From Bordetella parapertussis (GTDB lineage: Bacteria > Pseudomonadota > Gammaproteobacteria > Burkholderiales > Burkholderiaceae_C), in contig CAMBSK010000010.1 of assembly GCA_945870575.1 (NCBI GenBank), positions 11,496-75,495 of the forward strand: a stretch of DNA of 64,000 nt, given 5' to 3'. Under the pieces are notes generated by a model. It was not told the DNA's origin and searched no databases. It saw nothing but the letters and a program-made list of their open reading frames with translations. Made by a program: the position numbers and the translations under genes. Positions 53,471 to 62,732 of this stretch are shown here, piece by piece; the first letter of the stretch is position 1, and each line of letters starts with the position of its first letter.

Positions 53471-55144
53471 ATGCACAAATTTGGAAAGAAAATTTCCCAA
53501 ACTATCGCCTGCGTCGCAGTCGGTGTTCTGTCAGCTGGGTTCGCCCAGGCAGATGTCAGCCAGGCACAACTGAGTGCTGCTGACAAAGACGGTAACAACT
53601 TTTTGCATTCCAATGCAAATTACGCCAACAGCCGTTATTACGCTGCCAAGCAGATCACTACCGCTAACGTAGGCTCATTGCGTCCTGCTTTCACATTCCA
53701 GACCGAAGTTTTGGAATCCATGGAAACAGCACCTATCGTTGTTGATGGCACCATGTACATCACGACTTCTTACAACCACGTTTACGCCATTGACCCTGTC
53801 ACCGGCAAGCAAAAGTGGCATTACAAGCACAAAATGGGTCCGGTGACGACCTATTGCTGCGGCCCTAACAACCGTGGTGTTGCCATCTCCGGCGGCCATG
53901 TGTTCATGGGTACTCTGGATGCCAAACTGGTCGCTCTGGACGCCAAAACAGGTAAGCTGGTCTGGGACACCCAGATTGCGGACCCTGAGTTGGGCTATTC
54001 AGAAACCATGGCACCTGTGGCCGTCAACGGCCGCATCCTGATCGGTACCAACGGTGGCGAATACGGCATCCGCGGTTTCGTCAAATCTTTTGATGCCAAA
54101 GACGGCAAACTCCAGTGGACTTTCCACACCATCCCGGAAAAAGGCCATGAAGGCGTATGGGCTGTGAACGATGCCAGCGGCCGCAACATGCACCGCGATA
54201 TTGCCGCAGAAAAAGCTCAGCTCGCTAAACACGGCGGTGACTTCTACAAAACCCTGGGCGGTGGCGTTTGGATGGCACCTGCTGTCGATTTGGAAAGCAA
54301 CACAGCGTTCTTCGTGGTCGGTAACCCCAGCCCCGATTTGTACGGTGCTGAGCGTCCTGGAGACAATCTGTACACAGACTCCATCGTCGCGGTTGACCTG
54401 AACACCGGCAAGTACAAGTGGCACTACCAGTATGTGGCACACGATGTGTGGGACGTTGATTCAGTGTCTCCTGTCATCCTGACAGAAGCCAAGGGCAAAG
54501 ACGGCAAAATGGTCAAAGTGGCCATCCACGGCGGTAAAACCGGTTTTGTGTATGTCCACGACCGCGCCACCGGCGAGCTGATCCGCTTGTCTGAACCCAT
54601 GGTGCCAATCGACGGCATGTGGACCCTGCCTACCAAAGAAGGCGCCAAGATGATGTTGGGTGCTAACGGCGGTGTGGAATGGAGCCCTATGGCTATCAAT
54701 CCTGAAACTCGTCTGGTGTACGCAGCCAACCTGATTCAACCGATGACTTACCACGTCGAAGCTTCCAAGTACCCTGGTGGCAAGCTGTGGTTGGGCGGTG
54801 CTTTCAAAACTATCCCCAGCGAAAAGCAATCCGGCCGTTTGTCTGCTGTCAATCTTGACACCGGCAAAGTGGCATGGAAATTCGACACTGACGAGCCTTT
54901 GATCGGTGGCGTGCTGGCTACTGCCGGTGGCCTGGTGTTCAATGGTGAAGCCAATGGCCTGTTCCGCGCATTCGATGCCAAGAACGGCAAAAAACTGTGG
55001 GAATACCAAACTGGCGCAGGCGTGAATGCACCTGCCGTGTCTTACACAATGGGCGGAAAGCAGTACATTGCAGTGGCAGCTGGTGGTAATAACCAGATCG
55101 ATGCCAAGCGCGGCAATTCTGTGGTGGTGTTCGCACTGCCCTGA
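53471..55144 (+). CDS. PQQ-dependent dehydrogenase, methanol/alcohol dehydrogenase-like beta-propeller
   Basis: A 557-residue periplasmic quinoprotein with a signal peptide (cleavage near FAQA, residue 27). The W-motif beta-propeller carries active-site signatures: vicinal cysteines in YCCGPNNRG (129-130), metal-ligand Glu in GGEYGIRG (about 197), Trp under PQQ in GGGVWMAP (about 267), Asn in VGNPSPD (about 285) and catalytic Asp in HDVWDVD (about 328). The extra Asp two residues later (about 330) is the position that marks lanthanide-using enzymes in the methanol dehydrogenase group, but glucose dehydrogenases can also have Asp there. The substrate is unknown. No pqq genes are in the window. 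A terminator, then a diheme cytochrome c, follow. Confidence 0.87.
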   Translation: MHKFGKKISQTIACVAVGVLSAGFAQADVSQAQLSAADKDGNNFLHSNANYANSRYYAAKQITTANVGSLRPAFTFQTEVLESMETAPIVVDGTMYITTSYNHVYAIDPVTGKQKWHYKHKMGPVTTYCCGPNNRGVAISGGHVFMGTLDAKLVALDAKTGKLVWDTQIADPELGYSETMAPVAVNGRILIGTNGGEYGIRGFVKSFDAKDGKLQWTFHTIPEKGHEGVWAVNDASGRNMHRDIAAEKAQLAKHGGDFYKTLGGGVWMAPAVDLESNTAFFVVGNPSPDLYGAERPGDNLYTDSIVAVDLNTGKYKWHYQYVAHDVWDVDSVSPVILTEAKGKDGKMVKVAIHGGKTGFVYVHDRATGELIRLSEPMVPIDGMWTLPTKEGAKMMLGANGGVEWSPMAINPETRLVYAANLIQPMTYHVEASKYPGGKLWLGGAFKTIPSEKQSGRLSAVNLDTGKVAWKFDTDEPLIGGVLATAGGLVFNGEANGLFRAFDAKNGKKLWEYQTGAGVNAPAVSYTMGGKQYIAVAAGGNNQIDAKRGNSVVVFALP

Positions 55145-55164
55145 GCTGACTGAGCATTAAGCTG

Positions 55165-55200
55165 AGGCCTGTGTGCATACAAATGCACTCAGGCCTTTTT
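55165..55200 (+). terminator. intrinsic terminator after the PQQ dehydrogenase gene
   Basis: AGGCCTGTGTGCAT (55165-55178) pairs with ATGCACTCAGGCCT (55183-55196), one mismatch, loop ACAA, followed by TTTT. It is strong, so the cytochrome gene 24 bases downstream is either read through at a lower level or has its own start. Confidence 0.8.
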
Positions 55201-55223
55201 GATATCTGAACTTTGAAAACCGT

Positions 55224-55802
55224 ATGAAACTCTTCTCCCTTTTTTCTTCTGTTGCAATCCTTGTGCTGTTGTCTTTTGTGCCTGCGCTGGCTCAAGCTCA
55301 GGTGCCGGAGAAAGCTGCCACCTGTATGGCATGCCATGGCCCGAACGGCAATTCCAGCATGCCCAACACGCCAAGTCTGGCCGGGCAAAACGCCCGCTAT
55401 ATTTATTTGCAATTGCGTGATTTCCAGGAAGGCCGCCGTCACAACGACATGATGACGCCTATGACCGTCGGTTTGACCCGCGATGACATGCGCGAAATTG
55501 CGGACTTCTTTTCAAAACAAAAACTCACCAGCAAGAACTTCAAAGCTGACCCTGACAAAGCCAAAAAAGGCTTAGCCAAGGCCGATGAAACCCTGTGTGC
55601 GATGTGCCATTTGGGTGAATTCAAAGGGCAGAATGAAATTCCTAAAGTGGCCGGGCAAAATTACGATTACGTGATCAAAACCCTCAAGGATTTCAAAGCT
55701 AAAAACCGCACCAATGATGCCGGCAATATGACCAGTGTGGCCAGCACTTTGAGTGAAGAGGACATTGAAAACCTGGGCCATTACATCGCCGGGTTGAACT
55801 GA
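55224..55802 (+). CDS. diheme cytochrome c (c4-like)
   Basis: A 192-residue exported cytochrome with a signal peptide (LFSLFSSVAILVLLSFVPALAQA) and two c-type heme motifs, CMACHG (about 34-39) and CAMCH (about 122-126). Each domain has the SLAGQNARYIYLQLRDF or KVAGQNYDYVIKTLKDF segment and a final ENLGHYIAGLN typical of cytochrome c4. Its place next to the PQQ dehydrogenase suggests it takes electrons from that enzyme. Confidence 0.9.
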   Translation: MKLFSLFSSVAILVLLSFVPALAQAQVPEKAATCMACHGPNGNSSMPNTPSLAGQNARYIYLQLRDFQEGRRHNDMMTPMTVGLTRDDMREIADFFSKQKLTSKNFKADPDKAKKGLAKADETLCAMCHLGEFKGQNEIPKVAGQNYDYVIKTLKDFKAKNRTNDAGNMTSVASTLSEEDIENLGHYIAGLN

Positions 55803-55815
55803 TAGTCATTCCCAG

Positions 55816-55843
55816 TGCGGTGTCTTTGATACCGCATTGTTTT
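55816..55843 (+). terminator. hairpin after the cytochrome c gene (first)
   Basis: TGCGGTGTC (55816-55824) and GATACCGCA (55828-55836) pair with one G-T wobble around a TTT loop, followed by TTGTTTTC. It lies 14 bases after the cytochrome stop. Confidence 0.65.
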
Positions 55844-55857
55844 CTTCAAATAAATAG

Positions 55858-55888
55858 CCTTGTGCATCAACAGCACAAGGTTTTTTTT
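55858..55888 (+). terminator. intrinsic terminator after the cytochrome c gene (second)
   Basis: CCTTGTGC (55858-55865) and GCACAAGG (55873-55880) form a perfect 8-base stem with a 7-base loop and eight T residues follow. Together with the previous hairpin it separates the cytochrome gene from the convergent metK. Confidence 0.85.
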
Positions 55889-55916
55889 GTCATACCTGCT
55901 ATGCCGGATGTTGTGC

Positions 55917-57098
55917 TTACAGCCCGGCCGCTGCACGCAGTGCTGCAGCTCGGTCAGTTCTCTCCCAAGTGAACTCGGGTTCGTCGCGTCCGAAGTGACC
56001 GTAGGCTGCGGTTTTTTCGTAAATGGGACGCAGCAAATCCAGCATCTGAATAATGCCCTTAGGGCGCAGATCGAAATGCTCGTTCACCAAAGCAGCGATT
56101 TTCTCGTCGCTGATCACGCCGGTACCTTGCGTGTTGACCGTGACGTTCATCGGCTTGGCCACACCGATGGCGTAAGCCACTTGCACTTGGCACTGGGTGG
56201 CCAGTCCGCCAGCCACCACATTTTTCGCGACATAACGCGCTGCATAAGCCGCGGAGCGATCCACCTTGCTCGGGTCTTTGCCGCTGAATGCGCCGCCGCC
56301 GTGCGGGCAAGCGCCGCCGTAGGTGTCGACAATGATTTTGCGTCCGGTCAAACCACAATCGCCTTGCGGGCCACCGACCACAAAACGGCCAGTCGGGTTG
56401 ATCAGGTAACGCGTGTCTTTCAGCCATTCTTTGGGCAGCACAGGTTTGATGATTTCTTCGATCACGGCTTCAATGAAAGAGGCTTTCATCTTGGTCGGTG
56501 TCTCGCTTTGGTCGGGGCTGTGTTGTGAAGACAGCACCACGGTTTCAATGCTGTGCGGCTTGCCGTCCACATAGCGCATGGTCACCTGGCTTTTCGCATC
56601 CGGGCGCAAAAACGGCATCCGGCCATCGCGGCGCAGTTGCGCTTGGCGCTCGACCAGACGGTGCGCATAGTAAATCGGCGCGGGCATCAGATCCGGGGTT
56701 TCTTTGACGGCGTAGCCGAACATCAGGCCCTGGTCACCGGCGCCGGTGTTCAGGTGATCGTCAGAGGCGTGGTTCACGCCCTGGGCGATGTCGTTGGACT
56801 GCTTGTCATAGCAAACCATGACCGCGCAACCTTTGTAATCGATACCGTATTCGGTGTTGTCATAGCCGATGCGTTGAATCGTGTCGCGCGCGACTTGTAT
56901 GTAGTCGACATGCGCGTTGGTGGTGATTTCTCCGGCCAGCACCACCAGACCGGTGTTGGTCAGTGTTTCGGCGGCGACGCGGCTGCGCGGGTCTTGTTTG
57001 AAGATGGCATCCAAAATAGCGTCTGAAATTTGATCAGCCACTTTGTCGGGGTGGCCTTCAGAGACGGATTCGGAAGTAAAAAGATAATCGTTCGCCAT
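55917..57098 (-). CDS. metK: S-adenosylmethionine synthetase
   Basis: MetK makes SAM from methionine and ATP. The 393-residue protein has [20 protein letters not shown] at the start, [12 protein letters not shown] (about 116-127), and the P-loop-like [20 protein letters not shown] (about 270-289). I chose the ATG at 57098 with CAGGAG upstream; the upstream ATG at 57137 adds 13 residues unlike the family. No SAM riboswitch is visible in the 164 bases up to the divergent acyltransferase gene. Confidence 0.96.
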   Translation of the reverse strand: MANDYLFTSESVSEGHPDKVADQISDAILDAIFKQDPRSRVAAETLTNTGLVVLAGEITTNAHVDYIQVARDTIQRIGYDNTEYGIDYKGCAVMVCYDKQSNDIAQGVNHASDDHLNTGAGDQGLMFGYAVKETPDLMPAPIYYAHRLVERQAQLRRDGRMPFLRPDAKSQVTMRYVDGKPHSIETVVLSSQHSPDQSETPTKMKASFIEAVIEEIIKPVLPKEWLKDTRYLINPTGRFVVGGPQGDCGLTGRKIIVDTYGGACPHGGGAFSGKDPSKVDRSAAYAARYVAKNVVAGGLATQCQVQVAYAIGVAKPMNVTVNTQGTGVISDEKIAALVNEHFDLRPKGIIQMLDLLRPIYEKTAAYGHFGRDEPEFTWERTDRAAALRAAAGL

Positions 57099-57262
57099 GT
57101 GTAACTCCTGTTGATGGTTGACGCGTTGCCAATTCAAATGAGTCTGGCGAACGCTTTAGCAGATGACTGATGAACAGCCGACTCTTGCGAGTGTGTCGCC
57201 CTGCAAGTTGCTTCATTAACTCAGCGACAATAGCTATTCTAAACAAGTATTGACAAAAACTT

Positions 57263-58093
57263 ATGGCTCTTTGGATGCGCTGGCTGTCGGGCTTGCCCTT
57301 GCTCTGGGTACAGCGTATCGGCTGGACCTTGGGCTGGCTGACCTGGTGGCTATCGCCGCGTTACCGTTTGCAATTCAAACAGCATTCTCAGCAAGCGGGT
57401 TACAACGAGCCGCAGGTACGCGCCGCCATTGGTGCTGCCGGTTGTCAGGCATTGGAAGCCTTTCGTGTATGGTTCGGCGGTGATATGCCGGTGCAATGGC
57501 AGGGCAAAGAACACATTGAGACGGCTTTTGCCGCCGGTAAAGGCATATTATTTTTAACCCCGCATCTGGGGTGTTTTGAAATCACTGCACCTACGCAGGC
57601 GCTGACTTTCGGTCCGGGCCACGGGCCCATGACCATTCTTTACCGGCCGGCGCGTCAGGTCTGGCTGAAAGCGCTGTTGTTGAATGCCAGAGACAAGCCT
57701 TATTTGAAGGCGGTTCCCACGAACATGGAAGGCGTGCGTCAAATGCTCAAAGCATTGCGTCGCGGCGAAGCGGTGGGTTTGTTACCCGACCAAGTGCCGC
57801 CCGAGGGCATGGGTATTTGGTCGAGCATGTGGGGACACCCGGCCTACACCATGACTTTGGGAGCCAGACTCGCCATGCAAACCGGCGCCTGCATCATCTT
57901 GGCCTGGGGCGAGCGCTTGCCGAATGCCAAAGGCTATTGCATACACGTTGAACCAATGCAAGAGGTACTGGCTGGTGACGTTGATGCAGTGGTGCTGCAA
58001 ATCAACCACGCCATGGAGCAATTGATCAGACAATGCCCTGAGCAATACCTCTGGGGCTATGCCCGTTTCAAACAACCGCGACACGAGGCCTGA
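57263..58093 (+). CDS. lysophospholipid acyltransferase family protein (LpxL/HtrB-like), first copy
   Basis: A 276-residue inner-membrane acyltransferase. The catalytic HxxxxD/E motif is HLGCFE (about 100-105), and LLPDQVPPEGMGIW (about 173-186) is the second conserved block. Family members add secondary acyl chains to lipid A. The N-terminal helix anchors it. It is in an operon with a second homologue 2 bases downstream, and is divergent from metK, as in many Burkholderiales. Confidence 0.87.
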   Translation: MALWMRWLSGLPLLWVQRIGWTLGWLTWWLSPRYRLQFKQHSQQAGYNEPQVRAAIGAAGCQALEAFRVWFGGDMPVQWQGKEHIETAFAAGKGILFLTPHLGCFEITAPTQALTFGPGHGPMTILYRPARQVWLKALLLNARDKPYLKAVPTNMEGVRQMLKALRRGEAVGLLPDQVPPEGMGIWSSMWGHPAYTMTLGARLAMQTGACIILAWGERLPNAKGYCIHVEPMQEVLAGDVDAVVLQINHAMEQLIRQCPEQYLWGYARFKQPRHEA

Positions 58094-58095
58094 CT

Positions 58096-58968
58096 GTGTT
58101 CAACCCTGTAACCCGCAGCATGCAAGCGCTGTCGTTTTTGCCCTTGCGCGTTTTGCGTTGGCTGGGCTGGTTGTCCGGCTATGTGTTTTATAGGGTATCG
58201 GCGCGCAGGCGCAATGTGGTGCTGACCAATTTGCGTTTGTGTTTCAAAGATCTCAATGAACACCAATTGCGCGCATTGGCCAAAGCGCATTTTGTTTTGC
58301 TCGGGCAGTCACTCTGGGACCGTGCCTGGTTGTGGCACGCTCCTGAGCAGCTGTTGAATCAGCGGATTCATTTTTCCGGTGATTTCAATGTGTTCAAGGA
58401 CAGCGGACCTTTGATTGTGCTGGCCCCGCATTTTGTCGGTCTGGATGCCGGCGGCGTGGCCATGACATTGTTAAAGCAGATTCCCATGGCCTGTGTTTAT
58501 GTTCCATTGCGCAATAAATATGTCGAAGAATGGATGATGCAAGGCCGCAACCGCTCCGGGCGGGTGCGCTCGGTGGCGCGCATTGAAGGCGCTACACCTT
58601 TGCTACAGATACTGCGCGACGGCATGCGCCTGCATTATTCGCCGGACATGGACTTTGGCATGCAAGGTGCTATGTGGTCGGATTTTTTCGGCGTGGCTGC
58701 TGCCACCACCAATTCATTGCCGCGCTTGGTCAAACTGTCGCGCGCCCGTATCTGCACCCTGGTCACGCGACTCACGCCTGACGGTTACAGCATAGAAATC
58801 GGGCCGCTGTGGCCGGACTATCCGCAGGGCGATTTACAGGCCGACACGGATGCCATGAACAAACACATAGAGGCCCGTGTCCTTGAGTCACCGGCTCAAT
58901 ATTATTGGGTGCACAAAAGATTCAAGACGCGTCCGCCGGGACAGCCTGAGCTCTACCGCTGGCAGTAA
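58096..58968 (+). CDS. lysophospholipid acyltransferase family protein (LpxL/LpxM-like), second copy
   Basis: A 290-residue paralogue of the preceding protein. Here the motif is HFVGLD (about 115-120; the His and Asp are conserved) and YSPDMDFGMQGAMWSDFFG (about 182-200) is the second block. The pair could attach the two secondary fatty acids to lipid A in turn, but which one acts first is not readable. The 3' end overlaps the antisense end of a decayed methyltransferase gene. dapF, often the next gene in this order, is not here. Confidence 0.87.
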   Translation: MFNPVTRSMQALSFLPLRVLRWLGWLSGYVFYRVSARRRNVVLTNLRLCFKDLNEHQLRALAKAHFVLLGQSLWDRAWLWHAPEQLLNQRIHFSGDFNVFKDSGPLIVLAPHFVGLDAGGVAMTLLKQIPMACVYVPLRNKYVEEWMMQGRNRSGRVRSVARIEGATPLLQILRDGMRLHYSPDMDFGMQGAMWSDFFGVAAATTNSLPRLVKLSRARICTLVTRLTPDGYSIEIGPLWPDYPQGDLQADTDAMNKHIEARVLESPAQYYWVHKRFKTRPPGQPELYRWQ

Positions 58969-59296
58969 TTCCCGCTGGAAAATGCGCCAGCGCCATGGCT
59001 TTTATTGCCTCGGCCGTGCGCGGATTTTTGCTGGCCAGCGCTTTTTGCAAACCGTAGACCGTGTCCTGCGGCGTGATCAGCCCGGCCGCTGAGGTATAGG
59101 CTGCTTGCATCAATTTGTCCACGGCAATCAGCGTCGCAATGGCTTGAAGATCTGGACAGGTGATCACCATGAAGCCATCGGGTTTGACGCGCAGGTCTAT
59201 GTCTAGGCGGACTTACTGCCAGTGAGCATCGTCAAATGCCCTGGTGCTGGAGTTTTTGCGTTTGTTGCCGCAACCTACATGCAGAAAAGTTGCCAT
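58922..59296 (-). pseudogene. decayed SAM-dependent methyltransferase-like gene
   Basis: From the ATG at 59296 the frame begins MATFLHVGCGNKRKNSSTRA, the glycine-rich SAM-binding start of a class I methyltransferase. Codon 28 is TAA (59215-59213), in a place where relatives I remember have Glu, so one base change explains it. The same frame continues with VRLDIDLRVKPDGFMVITCP. In intact relatives about 40-50 residues lie between the RVKP and KPDGFMVITCPD parts, so a deletion between two KPD-coding repeats probably joined them. A second gap lies between TPQDTVYGLQ and ALASKNPRTAEAIKAMALA. The gene is dead, and its 3' end overlaps the acyltransferase gene. Confidence 0.72.
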
Positions 59297-59380
59297 GGTG
59301 GAAAAGGGAGCCGTCAGCCCCTCTGAATAAGACATGGCCTGTTGTAAACCCCTGTGGCTAAATATCGGAAGAAAACACCT

Positions 59381-60289
59381 TTATCTGCGGATCCAGTTGC
59401 CGATAATGCCGCTCACCAACGACGGTTGCTCATGCACCAGCCAATGGCTGCCGTCGGCGATATGGTGCAATTGCAGGTTGGGCACATAGTCTTGCAAGCC
59501 GTCAATCAAGCCGGGGGGCAGGGCGCTGTCTTGCATGCCCCAGATCACCAGGGTGGGCACAGAAATGCGCAACATCTGCGCGGGTAATTCGATGGATTGC
59601 GCAGCCGGATCGTCGGCACGTGGCGGGCGCAAAGGTGAGGCACGGTAATAGTTCAAAGCGCCGCTCAGCCCTTGCTGCCAGACCGCGCGGTATTGATCGC
59701 GGACTTTGTCGTTCAACCAGGCGTGCGGGCCGTCCTCGGCGCCCATGTTGGTGAAAAAAGTCCACAGTCTTTTGTAATCGTCTGCCGCTAACAATACTTC
59801 TGCATCCGGGCGGATCAGAAAGTTCATGTACTGACTCGCAGCCTGCTGCACCGGATCGTCTTTCAAATCGCGCAAAAACGTCCCCGGGTGCGGCGAGTTG
59901 ATGATGACCAGGCCATGCATCAAACCGGGTTGCTGGTTGGCTACATTCCAGGCGACTGCACCTCCCCAGTCGTGCGCTACCAGGGCAGCCAGCGGAGCGT
60001 CCGGCGACAGTTGCAGTTTCAAGGTGCTGATGTCTTTCACCAATTCCTTGGCGCGGTATTCCTTGACATCAAGCGGAGCGGAGGAGCCGGCATAGCCGCG
60101 CATATTTGGCGCCACGCAAAAATAGCCGCCGTTTTCAGGCTGGCTGAAATACGTCAGCAGTTCATCCCAGACAAAGCCGGCTTCCGGAAAGCCATGCAAG
60201 AACATCATGACTGGTTGCCCGGCGTGTCCGGCCAGCCGGCAGTCCAGCGAGATGCCGTGCGGTAAATCTATGCGTTCAAAGCGAATCAT
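59381..60289 (-). CDS. alpha/beta hydrolase, epoxide hydrolase/haloalkane dehalogenase-like
   Basis: A 302-residue alpha/beta hydrolase. The oxyanion-hole motif MFLHGFPEAGFVWDEL (about 29-44), the nucleophile elbow VAHDWGGAVAW with an Asp nucleophile (about 105), which points to epoxide hydrolases or dehalogenases, and the late His in ADGSHWLVHEQP are present. The substrate is not known. I chose the ATG that overlaps the engB stop by 4 bases; the upstream ATG at 60322 would lie inside engB. Confidence 0.85.
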   Translation of the reverse strand: MIRFERIDLPHGISLDCRLAGHAGQPVMMFLHGFPEAGFVWDELLTYFSQPENGGYFCVAPNMRGYAGSSAPLDVKEYRAKELVKDISTLKLQLSPDAPLAALVAHDWGGAVAWNVANQQPGLMHGLVIINSPHPGTFLRDLKDDPVQQAASQYMNFLIRPDAEVLLAADDYKRLWTFFTNMGAEDGPHAWLNDKVRDQYRAVWQQGLSGALNYYRASPLRPPRADDPAAQSIELPAQMLRISVPTLVIWGMQDSALPPGLIDGLQDYVPNLQLHHIADGSHWLVHEQPSLVSGIIGNWIRR

Positions 60290-60960
60290 GGTGTTGCCAG
60301 GACCGGGTGGGTCCACTCCCATAGTTTGAGGCTGACATCCTCGACGCCTTGTTTTTTGAGCGAGGAAAACAAATGCGCTTCGCCGCCGCCGGACTGCAAT
60401 TTGGCAATCGACAAGGCCTTGGCGGCTTCGCTGCGGTTGAGCTTGTCGGCCTTGGTCAGCAGCATCAGGAACTTCAGACCTTCTTCGACTTTGGGGCGAA
60501 TCACTTCAAGCAAAATTTCGTCAAGCTCGGTCACGCCCAGGCGCGGGTCGCACATCAGCACCACGCCTTTGAGATTGTCACGCGTCATCAGGTAATTGGC
60601 CATGACCCGCTGCCAGCGTATCTTGTCGGACTTGGGAACTGCGGCATAACCGTAACCGGGCAGATCGGCCAGCACGGTATCGGTCTGGTTTTGGCGACCC
60701 AGGGCAAACAAATTGATGTGCTGGGTGCGCCCCGGCGTTTTGGAGGCATAGGCCAGTTGGCGCTGTTGCGTCAACACATTGATGCAAGTGGATTTACCGG
60801 CATTAGAGCGGCCGACGAAAGCAATTTCGGGCTGGTCATAGGCGGGTAAATGGTGTAGCTGTGCCGCCGTCGTGAGAAATCTGGCGGTGTGCAGCCAGCC
60901 GACGGCTTGTTTGACGCGGTCTGCGTGGCCGGTATCGACTGCAATAGGGGGGTGAACCAT
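60286..60960 (-). CDS. engB: ribosome biogenesis GTP-binding protein EngB (YihA/YsxC)
   Basis: A 224-residue GTPase needed for large-subunit assembly. The G1 loop FVGRSNAGKST (about 48-58), G3 DLPGYGYA (about 99-106), G4 LTKADKLNRS (about 168-177) and SSLKKQGVEDV (about 200-210) are present. It is divergent from the cytochrome c4 gene, 79 bases away, as is common in betaproteobacteria. Confidence 0.95.
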   Translation of the reverse strand: MVHPPIAVDTGHADRVKQAVGWLHTARFLTTAAQLHHLPAYDQPEIAFVGRSNAGKSTCINVLTQQRQLAYASKTPGRTQHINLFALGRQNQTDTVLADLPGYGYAAVPKSDKIRWQRVMANYLMTRDNLKGVVLMCDPRLGVTELDEILLEVIRPKVEEGLKFLMLLTKADKLNRSEAAKALSIAKLQSGGGEAHLFSSLKKQGVEDVSLKLWEWTHPVLATP

Positions 60961-61039
60961 GGTTTTTCTTTACGTGCAACCCGTCGGGTGCTGGCGTGCA
61001 TTGTAGAATCTCTGATTGATCTATTCAGACTCTACTGCC

Positions 61040-61669
61040 ATGACTTTTCTTGTCCGTACGCTGTTATCCGTCAGTTTGACGGGCTTTTTGTTGACTGTGC
61101 ACGCCGAAGGTGCTGCACCCGCCCCCGCTAAAGCAGACCCTGCCAAAGGCTCTACCGTTTACAACGGCATTTGCGTGACTTGTCACGGCGCTGAGGGTAA
61201 CTCGGCCATCACCATCAATCCCAAGCTGGCCCAGCAACATCCCGAATATATTGCCAAGCAACTGGCTGAGTTCAAATCAGGCAAGCGCGCCAATCCTGTG
61301 ATGATGGGTTTCTCCGCCGCCCTCAGTGATGACGATATGCGCAACGTCGGCGCGTACCTGGCCAGCACCAAAGCCAAGCCCGGTTTCGCCAAAGACAAAG
61401 ACTTGGCTGCACTGGGTGAAAAAATTTACCGCGGCGGCATTGCCGATCGCCAGATCCCGGCTTGTGCCGGCTGCCACAGCCCCAACGGTGCAGGTATACC
61501 GTCTCAATACCCGCGCTTAAGCGGTCAGCATGCTGACTACACAACGTCTCAATTGACCCAGTTCCGGGACGGCATTCGCAAGAACAATCTGCAAATGAGC
61601 CAGGTAGCTGCTAAATTGAATGATCGCGAAATCAAAGCATTGGCTGACTACATAGCCGGTTTGAACTGA
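61040..61669 (+). CDS. diheme cytochrome c4
   Basis: A 209-residue exported cytochrome. The signal peptide is [22 protein letters not shown]; the heme motifs are CVTCHG (about 45-50) and CAGCHS (about 144-149), with two [36 protein letters not shown] domain segments. Cytochrome c4 carries electrons to terminal oxidases. The start at 61040 skips eight upstream residues. A -10-like TAGAAT lies at 61005-61010. A terminator follows at 61690. Confidence 0.92.
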   Translation: MTFLVRTLLSVSLTGFLLTVHAEGAAPAPAKADPAKGSTVYNGICVTCHGAEGNSAITINPKLAQQHPEYIAKQLAEFKSGKRANPVMMGFSAALSDDDMRNVGAYLASTKAKPGFAKDKDLAALGEKIYRGGIADRQIPACAGCHSPNGAGIPSQYPRLSGQHADYTTSQLTQFRDGIRKNNLQMSQVAAKLNDREIKALADYIAGLN

Positions 61670-61689
61670 TCAACCGTCTTTCCAAACCC

Positions 61690-61717
61690 AAAGGCTGGCC
61701 GTGTGTCAGCCTTTTTT
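61690..61717 (+). terminator. intrinsic terminator after cytochrome c4
   Basis: AAAGGCTG (61690-61697) and CAGCCTTT (61707-61714) form a perfect 8-base stem with a 9-base loop, followed by TTT. It separates the cytochrome gene from msrP. Confidence 0.85.
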
Positions 61718-61734
61718 ATTTCAGGAGCTCTCTC

Positions 61735-62718
61735 ATGTTGCTTCGTACTGACCGAGGTTTCAATCACCACATTTCCAGCGAGATCACGCCGCTTTCTGTG
61801 TATGCGCAGCGACGTGAGTTTTTGCAGCGCATGGCGGCGGCTGGCTGGTTGGCCGGCAGCGGCGCTGCCTTGGCGCAATCCCCGGTGACGCGCCCCGGCA
61901 AACTGGCTCCCCTGAATGCCACGGTTTCCACATTAGCGGGCGCGCAAGCCACAGACACGCCAACCCCTTACAAGAACGCCAGCACGTACAACAATTTTTA
62001 TGAGTTCGGCACCGACAAGTCAGACCCGGCGGAAAACGCTCACACCTTGAAAACCCGTCCTTGGACCGTGGAGATTGAGGGTTTGGTGAAAAAACCGGGC
62101 CGCTTCAACATAGAAGATTTGCTCAAACTCAGCGCCATGGAAGACCGCATCTACCGCATGCGCTGTGTAGAGGGTTGGTCCATGGTGATTCCCTGGGTAG
62201 GTTATTCGCTGTCTGGACTCATCAAGCGCGTCGAGCCCTTGGGCAGCGCCAAATACGTGGAGTTCATCACGCTGGCCGACCCCAAGACCATGCCTTATGT
62301 GGGCTCACGCATACTCAGTTGGCCTTACACCGAGGGCTTGCGCATGGACGAAGCCATGAACCCGCTGACCATGCTGAGCTTTGGCATGTACGGTGAAGTG
62401 CTGCCTAACCAGAACGGTGCGCCTGTGCGTTTGACGGTGCCATGGAAATACGGTTTCAAAAGCGGCAAAAGCATTGTAAAAATCCGTTTCACCGAGAACC
62501 AGCCGACCACAGCCTGGAACAAAGCGGCGGCACACGAATACGGCTTTTATTCCAATGTCAACCCGAATGTGGACCACCCGCGCTGGAGCCAGGCTAGCGA
62601 GCGGCGCATAGGCGACGGCGGCATTTTGGCTAAAAAAATCAAAACGCTGATGTTCAACGGCTACGAAGCCCAGGTCGGGCAGTTGTATGCGGGCATGGAC
62701 CTGACCAAGAATTTCTGA
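61735..62718 (+). CDS. msrP: protein-methionine-sulfoxide reductase catalytic subunit MsrP
   Basis: MsrP is a periplasmic molybdoenzyme that repairs oxidised methionines in envelope proteins. The 327-residue precursor has a Tat signal ([23 protein letters not shown], about 24-46). Molybdopterin-ligand Cys is in [13 protein letters not shown] (about 143). The C-terminal domain contains [11 protein letters not shown] and [19 protein letters not shown]. Tat export fits the tatABC genes in this window. msrQ follows after 14 bases. Confidence 0.95.
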   Translation: MLLRTDRGFNHHISSEITPLSVYAQRREFLQRMAAAGWLAGSGAALAQSPVTRPGKLAPLNATVSTLAGAQATDTPTPYKNASTYNNFYEFGTDKSDPAENAHTLKTRPWTVEIEGLVKKPGRFNIEDLLKLSAMEDRIYRMRCVEGWSMVIPWVGYSLSGLIKRVEPLGSAKYVEFITLADPKTMPYVGSRILSWPYTEGLRMDEAMNPLTMLSFGMYGEVLPNQNGAPVRLTVPWKYGFKSGKSIVKIRFTENQPTTAWNKAAAHEYGFYSNVNPNVDHPRWSQASERRIGDGGILAKKIKTLMFNGYEAQVGQLYAGMDLTKNF

Positions 62719-62732
62719 GCCCGCAACATTCC

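Noticed and set aside
53471..55144. Firm call of a lanthanide-dependent methanol dehydrogenase
   Set aside because: The Asp two residues after the catalytic Asp is suggestive only; membrane glucose dehydrogenases can also have Asp there, and XoxG/XoxJ partners are not seen.
57099..57262. SAM riboswitch upstream of metK
   Set aside because: No aptamer-like conserved core or terminator was recognised in the region; betaproteobacterial metK often lacks one.
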